This document shows, piece by piece, positions 60,126 through 64,000 of a stretch of DNA of 64,000 nucleotides. Origin of the DNA: Blastococcus sp. CT_GayMR16 (lineage in GTDB: Bacteria; Actinomycetota; Actinomycetes; Mycobacteriales; Geodermatophilaceae); the NCBI RefSeq assembly GCF_004570875.1, contig NZ_SPQK01000020.1, positions 1 through 64,000 on the forward strand. The letters are read 5' to 3'. The notes below the pieces were generated by a model that worked only from the letters and a program-made list of their open reading frames with translations, searched no databases and was not told the DNA's origin. The position numbers and the translations under genes are program-made. How positions within the stretch are numbered: position 1 is the first letter of the stretch; each line of letters starts with the position of its first letter.

Positions 60126-62027
60126 TCAGATCGCGACGCCGCGCTCGCGCAGCCACGGCAGCGGGTCGATCTTCTCGCCGTTGAGGCCGCCGACGTGCAC
60201 CTCGAAGTGCAGGTGCGGGCCGGTGGACTGACCGCGGTTGCCGAGCAGCGCGATGGTGTCACTGGCGCGGACGACCTGGCCGGCCTGGACCAGGATCGAA
60301 TCCATGTGGCCGTAGACGGTCACGTCGCCGTTCTCGTGCTGGATGTAGACCGCCAGCCCGAAGCCGCTCGCCGGACCCGCCTCGAGGACGACGCCGTCCA
60401 TGGCTGCGTACTCGGGGGTCTGCATCGGAGCGGCCAGGTCGATGCCGGCATGCAGGGTGCCCCAGCGGGCTCCGAACGTGCTCGTCAACCGGGCGCCGTT
60501 CACCGGCAGGATCGCCTTGGGCCGGGCTGCCTCGGCGGCCGCCTGCGCAACAGCCTGGTCGGCGGCGGCCTGTACCTGTGCGGCGGCGGCCTGCTCGGCG
60601 TCCCGCGCGTTACGGCTGACGGTCAGCTCGCCCAGCCGCTCGGCGGCGTGGGTCTCGGTGACGGCGTCGGTCGGCTGCGACTCGAGGCCGAGCTCCTCGG
60701 CGATGCTCACCGAAGAGCTCATCGTCTCCGTGGCGGAGGCGACCGGGTCACCGCTGGTGAATCCGCTGACGCTGATCGCGCCGACCAGGGCGGCGGCCAG
60801 GTACAGCGACGGACGACGACGGATCGACGGCGGACGGCGGCGGAGGAACCGCGAGCGGCGCCCCTCGGCAACTGCGGCGACGACCTCGCCGGCCAGGAAG
60901 TCGGCGGCCGAGCCTTCGGCGGGGGCCTGGACCTCGACGGCCACGGGCTCCGCGGAGGCGACGCGCTTGTAGGGGGTCGGCCGGACCGCAGCAGCCTTCG
61001 CTGCCGGCTTCGCGGTGGCGGTGCGCTGGGCAGCCGCTGTCACCTTGGCAGCAGCCGGCTTGGCGACCGCGGTCGCCTTCGTAGCGGCGGCCGGGGTCGC
61101 CTTGGCGGCTGCGGGCTTGGCGGCCGGGGTCGCCTTGGCAGCGGCCGGCTTGGCGACCGGGCTGGCCTTCGCCGCCGCGACCGGCTTGCCGACCGGGGTC
61201 GCCTTGGCGGCCGCGGGCTTGGCGGCAGGAGTGGCCTTCGCCGAGGCAGCGGGCTTGGCACCTGCCGCCGGCTTCGCAACCGAGGCAGCCTTCGCGACCG
61301 CCGCCGGCTTGGCAGCGACCGGGGCGGCCTTCGCGACCGCAGCCGGCTTGGCAGCCGGGGTGGCCTTGGGAGCGACGGCCTTGGGAGCGACCGTCTTGGG
61401 AGCGACGGCCTTGGGAGCGACCGTCTTGGGGGCGGCGGCCTTAGGAGCGACGGCCTTGGGAACGGCGGTCTTGGGAGCGGCGGTCTTCGCAACGGCGGCG
61501 GGCTTCGCCGTGGTGCGAGCGGCCGCAGTGCGGTTCGACACCTTGGCAACAGCAGCGGCCCGTGCGGCGGTGGCCGCCTTCGAGGTCGCGGCCTTGGCAG
61601 AGGCAGCCCCGGCGGCCGCGGCCTTCACAGTGGCGGTCCTGGCCGTCGCGGCGCGGGCGCCCGCAGCCCTCACGGTGGCGGCCTTCGCAGTCGCCGCCTT
61701 GGCCGAGGCGGCCTTGCCGGTCGCCGCAGCCTTCGTGGTGGCCGCAGCCTTGGCCCGCGAGGCCAGGGTGCCGGCCGTCGACGCGGCGGTCTTGCTACGG
61801 GTGGCGCGGGAGGCGGGGACAGCCGAGGTAGGCGTCGACCCGTCCGTGATGGTCGAGGTGGACCCGGTGCGCTGCGACTTCCCCTGCCGCTGCGTCGGGA
61901 CCGTGCTGGTGGCCTTCTCCTCGGTCGACCGGCGAGAGGTTCCGCGGGCCGGGGCGGGGGTGGCTCCAGTGCCCGTCACGGGCTCCGGTCCCTCGACGAG
62001 GAGGTGGTCCTGGTGGAGCGAACTCAT
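60126..62027 (-). CDS. M23 (LytM) peptidase with histone H1-like cytoplasmic tail
   Basis: 633 residues. Residues 1-70 are Ser/Thr-rich. About 75-345 form a low-complexity Lys/Ala/Pro tail of repeats such as APKAVAPKTVAPK and AKPAAAKATPA, like eukaryotic histone H1 tails. A basic stretch RRSRFLRRRPPSIRRR precedes one transmembrane segment (about 405-425), so the tail is cytoplasmic and the rest outside. A helical linker (about 470-510) leads to an M23 domain with HAGIDLAAP (525) and HLHFEVHV (605), the zinc ligands, which looks catalytically complete. Probable role: cell-wall cleavage linked to the nucleoid or division. ATG 62027 has AGG 4 bases upstream. Confidence 0.9.
   Translation of the reverse strand: MSSLHQDHLLVEGPEPVTGTGATPAPARGTSRRSTEEKATSTVPTQRQGKSQRTGSTSTITDGSTPTSAVPASRATRSKTAASTAGTLASRAKAAATTKAAATGKAASAKAATAKAATVRAAGARAATARTATVKAAAAGAASAKAATSKAATAARAAAVAKVSNRTAAARTTAKPAAVAKTAAPKTAVPKAVAPKAAAPKTVAPKAVAPKTVAPKAVAPKATPAAKPAAVAKAAPVAAKPAAVAKAASVAKPAAGAKPAASAKATPAAKPAAAKATPVGKPVAAAKASPVAKPAAAKATPAAKPAAAKATPAAATKATAVAKPAAAKVTAAAQRTATAKPAAKAAAVRPTPYKRVASAEPVAVEVQAPAEGSAADFLAGEVVAAVAEGRRSRFLRRRPPSIRRRPSLYLAAALVGAISVSGFTSGDPVASATETMSSSVSIAEELGLESQPTDAVTETHAAERLGELTVSRNARDAEQAAAAQVQAAADQAVAQAAAEAARPKAILPVNGARLTSTFGARWGTLHAGIDLAAPMQTPEYAAMDGVVLEAGPASGFGLAVYIQHENGDVTVYGHMDSILVQAGQVVRASDTIALLGNRGQSTGPHLHFEVHVGGLNGEKIDPLPWLRERGVAI
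61060..61720 (-). repeat. low-complexity coding repeat (Lys-Ala-Pro)
   Basis: Imperfect 9- to 18-base units of the form GCC-AAG-GCC-ACC-CCG on the minus strand run through the middle of the M23 gene. Codon choice varies while AK, AP and PK pairs are kept, which points to selection on the protein. The same property makes the opposite strand appear open over this region. Confidence 0.85.
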
Positions 62028-62316
62028 GCACCTGACTTCCGTTGGACGGCATTACAACGCGCACTCCCGGGGAGAGGAGCGGGACCCATGTAAACACGCC
62101 GTGACCAGTTCGTGATCTGAGCCGAGGCGTACCCACCCGCCGTTTAGTGGCGGGCGCCACAAAGCGCCATCAATGTGATTCCGCAGTGCGTGAGGGTTGC
62201 GTTACAGCGTGTGAGAAACGCGCCGTGAATTGTTGAAACTGGGGCGATCCAGGTCACGACGGGGCAAAAGACCCTGGAAGCGGCCGACGAACGGCCCTAT
62301 CGAGGGAGAAACAGAC
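62028..62316. other. divergent intergenic region between M23 peptidase and alcohol dehydrogenase
   Basis: 289 bases with below-average GC. It includes an inverted repeat GTGGCG-GG-CGCCAC at 62147-62160 and a run without an obvious riboswitch core. A ribosome-binding site (GGGAGA) lies 7 bases before the dehydrogenase ATG. Promoters for both genes must be here, but no hexamer pair stands out. Confidence 0.4.
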
Positions 62317-63498
62317 ATGCGCGCAGTGACCTGGCACGGCCGAGCCGACGTGCGGGTGGACACCGTTCCCGACCCGGTGATCCAGGAGCCGACCGACGTC
62401 ATCATCGAGGTCACGTCCTCGGGCATCTGCGGCTCCGACCTCCACCTGATCGAGGTGATGGCGCCGTTCATGTCCGTCGGCGACGTCATGGGTCACGAGC
62501 CCATGGGGATCGTCCGCGAGGTCGGCTCCGAGGTGACCGAGGTGAAGGCCGGCGACCGCGTCGTCGTCCCCTTCAACATCTCCTGCGGCACCTGCTGGAT
62601 GTGCAACCAGGGGCTGCAGTCCCAGTGCGAGACGACGCAGAACCGCGAGCAGGGCTTCGGTGCCTCCCTCTTCGGCTACACGAAGCTGTACGGGCAGGTC
62701 CCCGGCGGCCAGGCGGAGTACCTGCGCGTGCCGTTCGGCAACACCCTGCCGATCAAGGTGCCGGAGGGTCCGGCCGACGACCGGTTCGTCTACCTCTCCG
62801 ACGTGCTGCCGACGGCCTGGCAGGCGGTGCAGTACGCCGGCATCCCGAAGGGCGGGAGCGTCCTCGTCCTCGGACTCGGCCCGATCGGTGACATGGCCGC
62901 CCGGATCGCGTTGCAGCAGGGGGCGGGCCAGGTGTTCGGCGCGGACGTCGTCCCCGAGCGACTGGCGCGGGCGCGGGCACGCGGCGTCACCGTCATCGAC
63001 ACGACCGAGCAGGCGGACGTCGTCAGCCGCGTGCGGGACGCCACCGACGGCCGCGGGCCGGACGCCGTGATCGACGCCGTCGGCATGGAGGCGCACGGCT
63101 CGCCGCTGGCGAGCTTGGCCCAGAAGGCCACCGCCGTCGTCCCCGACGCGATCATGGAGAAGGTCATGCAGGTGGTCGGCGTCGATCGGATGGCCGCGCT
63201 CAACACGGCCATCGAAGCCGTCCGCCGTGGCGGCACGATCTCCCTGTCGGGTGTCTACGGCGGCGCGACCGACCCGATGCCGCTCATGCGGATGTTCGAC
63301 AAGCAGGTCCAGCTGCGCATGGGCCAGGCCAACGTGTGGCGCTGGATCCCCGACATCCTGCCGCTGCTCACCGACGCGGACCCGCTCGGCGTCGACGACT
63401 TCGCCACCCACCACGTGCCGCTGGCGGAAGCACCGCAGGCGTACATGAACTTCCGGGAGAAGAAGGAAGGCACCGTCAAGGTCCTCCTCCAGCCCTGA
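62317..63498 (+). CDS. zinc-dependent alcohol dehydrogenase (formaldehyde-dehydrogenase-like)
   Basis: 393 residues. Catalytic zinc ligands in GICGSDLHLIE (Cys) and MGHEPMG (His, Glu); structural zinc in SCGTCWMCNQGLQSQCE (four Cys). The NAD loop is VLVLGLGPIGDMAAR near 186. It matches glutathione-independent formaldehyde dehydrogenase-like enzymes that keep NAD bound. ATG 62317; an open upstream frame to 62230 lacks homology. The downstream aldo/keto reductase starts 55 bases later and may be co-transcribed. Confidence 0.93.
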   Translation: MRAVTWHGRADVRVDTVPDPVIQEPTDVIIEVTSSGICGSDLHLIEVMAPFMSVGDVMGHEPMGIVREVGSEVTEVKAGDRVVVPFNISCGTCWMCNQGLQSQCETTQNREQGFGASLFGYTKLYGQVPGGQAEYLRVPFGNTLPIKVPEGPADDRFVYLSDVLPTAWQAVQYAGIPKGGSVLVLGLGPIGDMAARIALQQGAGQVFGADVVPERLARARARGVTVIDTTEQADVVSRVRDATDGRGPDAVIDAVGMEAHGSPLASLAQKATAVVPDAIMEKVMQVVGVDRMAALNTAIEAVRRGGTISLSGVYGGATDPMPLMRMFDKQVQLRMGQANVWRWIPDILPLLTDADPLGVDDFATHHVPLAEAPQAYMNFREKKEGTVKVLLQP

Positions 63499-63553
63499 GC
63501 GAGCTCCCCCGCCGGCCTGCGCATGTCCGCGGGCCGGCGGGTAGGGAGGCCCT

Positions 63554-64000
63554 ATGACGACCACCGCGGAGAAGTCCGGCCAGTACGCCCTCGGCGACCG
63601 GTCGGTGAACCGGCTCGGGTACGGAGCCATGCAGTTGTCCGGCCCGCACATCATGGGCCCGCCGGCCGACCGCGACGCCGCGATCGCCGTCCTGCGCCGC
63701 GCGGTGGAACTCGGCGTCGACCACATCGACACCAGCGACTACTACGGGCCGCACCTCACCAACGAGCTCATCCGGGAGGCGCTGCACCCCTATCCCGATG
63801 AGCTGACGATCGTCACCAAGGTCGGCGCCCGCCGCACCCGGGACGGCGAGTGGCCCGAGGCGCTGACGCCCGAGGAGCTGCGGCAAGCCGTCCACGACAA
63901 CCTCGACCACCTCGGCCTCGACGTCCTGGAGGTCGTGAACCTGCGCCTCCCCGGGTTCGAGCGGCCGATCGAGCGCTCGCTCGCCGAGCCGTTCGAGGCG
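63554..64000 (+). CDS. aldo/keto reductase, 5' part
   Basis: The first 149 codons are in the window and the gene runs off the end. ATG 63554 follows GGGAGG. LGYGAMQLSGPHIMGPPADRDAAIAVLRRAVELGVDHIDTSDYYGP matches the aldo/keto reductase at 30.6-31.4 kb closely. The catalytic Asp and Tyr (HIDTSDYYG) and Lys (IVTKVGARRT) are present. The His of the tetrad appears as Asn in VVNLRLPG, where the relative has LIQLHRID. Confidence 0.88.
   Translation, partial: MTTTAEKSGQYALGDRSVNRLGYGAMQLSGPHIMGPPADRDAAIAVLRRAVELGVDHIDTSDYYGPHLTNELIREALHPYPDELTIVTKVGARRTRDGEWPEALTPEELRQAVHDNLDHLGLDVLEVVNLRLPGFERPIERSLAEPFEA

Noticed and set aside
61015-62115. A plus-strand open frame rich in Ala and Val opposite the M23 gene
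   Set aside because: It is the complement of the Lys/Ala/Pro repeats (GCC/AAG codons). No start signal or homologue is visible.
62041-62229. c-di-AMP (ydaO) riboswitch upstream of the M23 gene
   Set aside because: Such elements often precede wall-peptidase genes, but the conserved core strings were not found on either strand.

Overview
The window is high-GC actinobacterial chromosome. GTG starts, GTGA/ATGA stop-start overlaps and leaderless-looking starts (a TANNNT hexamer about 7 bases before a GTG) are common. The block pncB-clpS-DUF2017-mec-cysO-cysM-murI-MBL-(insert)-rph-rdgB follows the order of Mycobacterium tuberculosis Rv1330c-Rv1341, and serB-ctaD follows Rv3042c-Rv3043c. The subtilase with a GMSWS-repeat tail, the phytochrome-phosphatase fusion and the GGDEF-EAL proteins suggest a soil or rock actinobacterium of the Geodermatophilaceae type (Blastococcus, Modestobacter or Geodermatophilus). 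The family assignment is inference; no rRNA gene is present.

Layout. 1-3.4 kb: end of a PucR-type regulator, then a light-sensing pair of heme oxygenase (makes biliverdin) and a bacteriophytochrome fused to a PP2C/SpoIIE phosphatase. 3.9-5.7 kb: a rifampicin monooxygenase (rox) preceded by a promoter, a 19-residue leader ORF and a hairpin. 6.8-11.2 kb: a secreted subtilase ending in 14 GMSWS repeats, translationally coupled to a membrane GGDEF-EAL protein. 11.2-18.7 kb: idi and a phenylacetate module, paaABCDE on the minus strand and paaK plus a TetR regulator plus a hydrolase on the plus strand, around a palindromic operator. 18.7-25.7 kb: an SRPBCC-ArsR-SRPBCC operon under two inverted repeats, a second rox-like monooxygenase, a rifamycin-associated-element-like palindrome, and a divergent guanidine-modifying-enzyme-like gene. 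25.7-42 kb: mixed metabolism (TANGO2-like, AAA ATPase, acyl-CoA dehydrogenase, STAS, aldo/keto reductase, EAL protein), a tRNA-Leu, a frameshifted DinB gene, rph/rdgB, peroxiredoxin and LtrA. 42-51 kb: LigD-type polymerase, then the MBL-murI-cysM-cysO-mec cysteine/wall block, clpS and the NAD salvage genes pncB/pncA. 51-60 kb: azoreductase/HxlR pair, serB, ctaD, an RlmA-like methyltransferase, phosphoesterase, MFS exporter, CtaG-like protein and a CDF metal exporter. 60-64 kb: an M23 wall peptidase with a histone H1-like cytoplasmic tail, a zinc alcohol dehydrogenase and the start of an aldo/keto reductase.

A dispersed hairpin repeat of about 60 bp occurs at least five times (14.4, 14.8, 43.9, 47.5 and 53.0 kb) with a possible remnant at 59.1 kb. 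Two copies lie just after stop codons, one lies just upstream of mec, and two are read in frame as the N-termini of PaaB and SerB.

No gene-free stretch exceeds 300 bases. The longest are 6502-6769 (inverted repeats, see entry), 34735-35080 (interrupted by the tRNA) and 62028-62316 (see entry).
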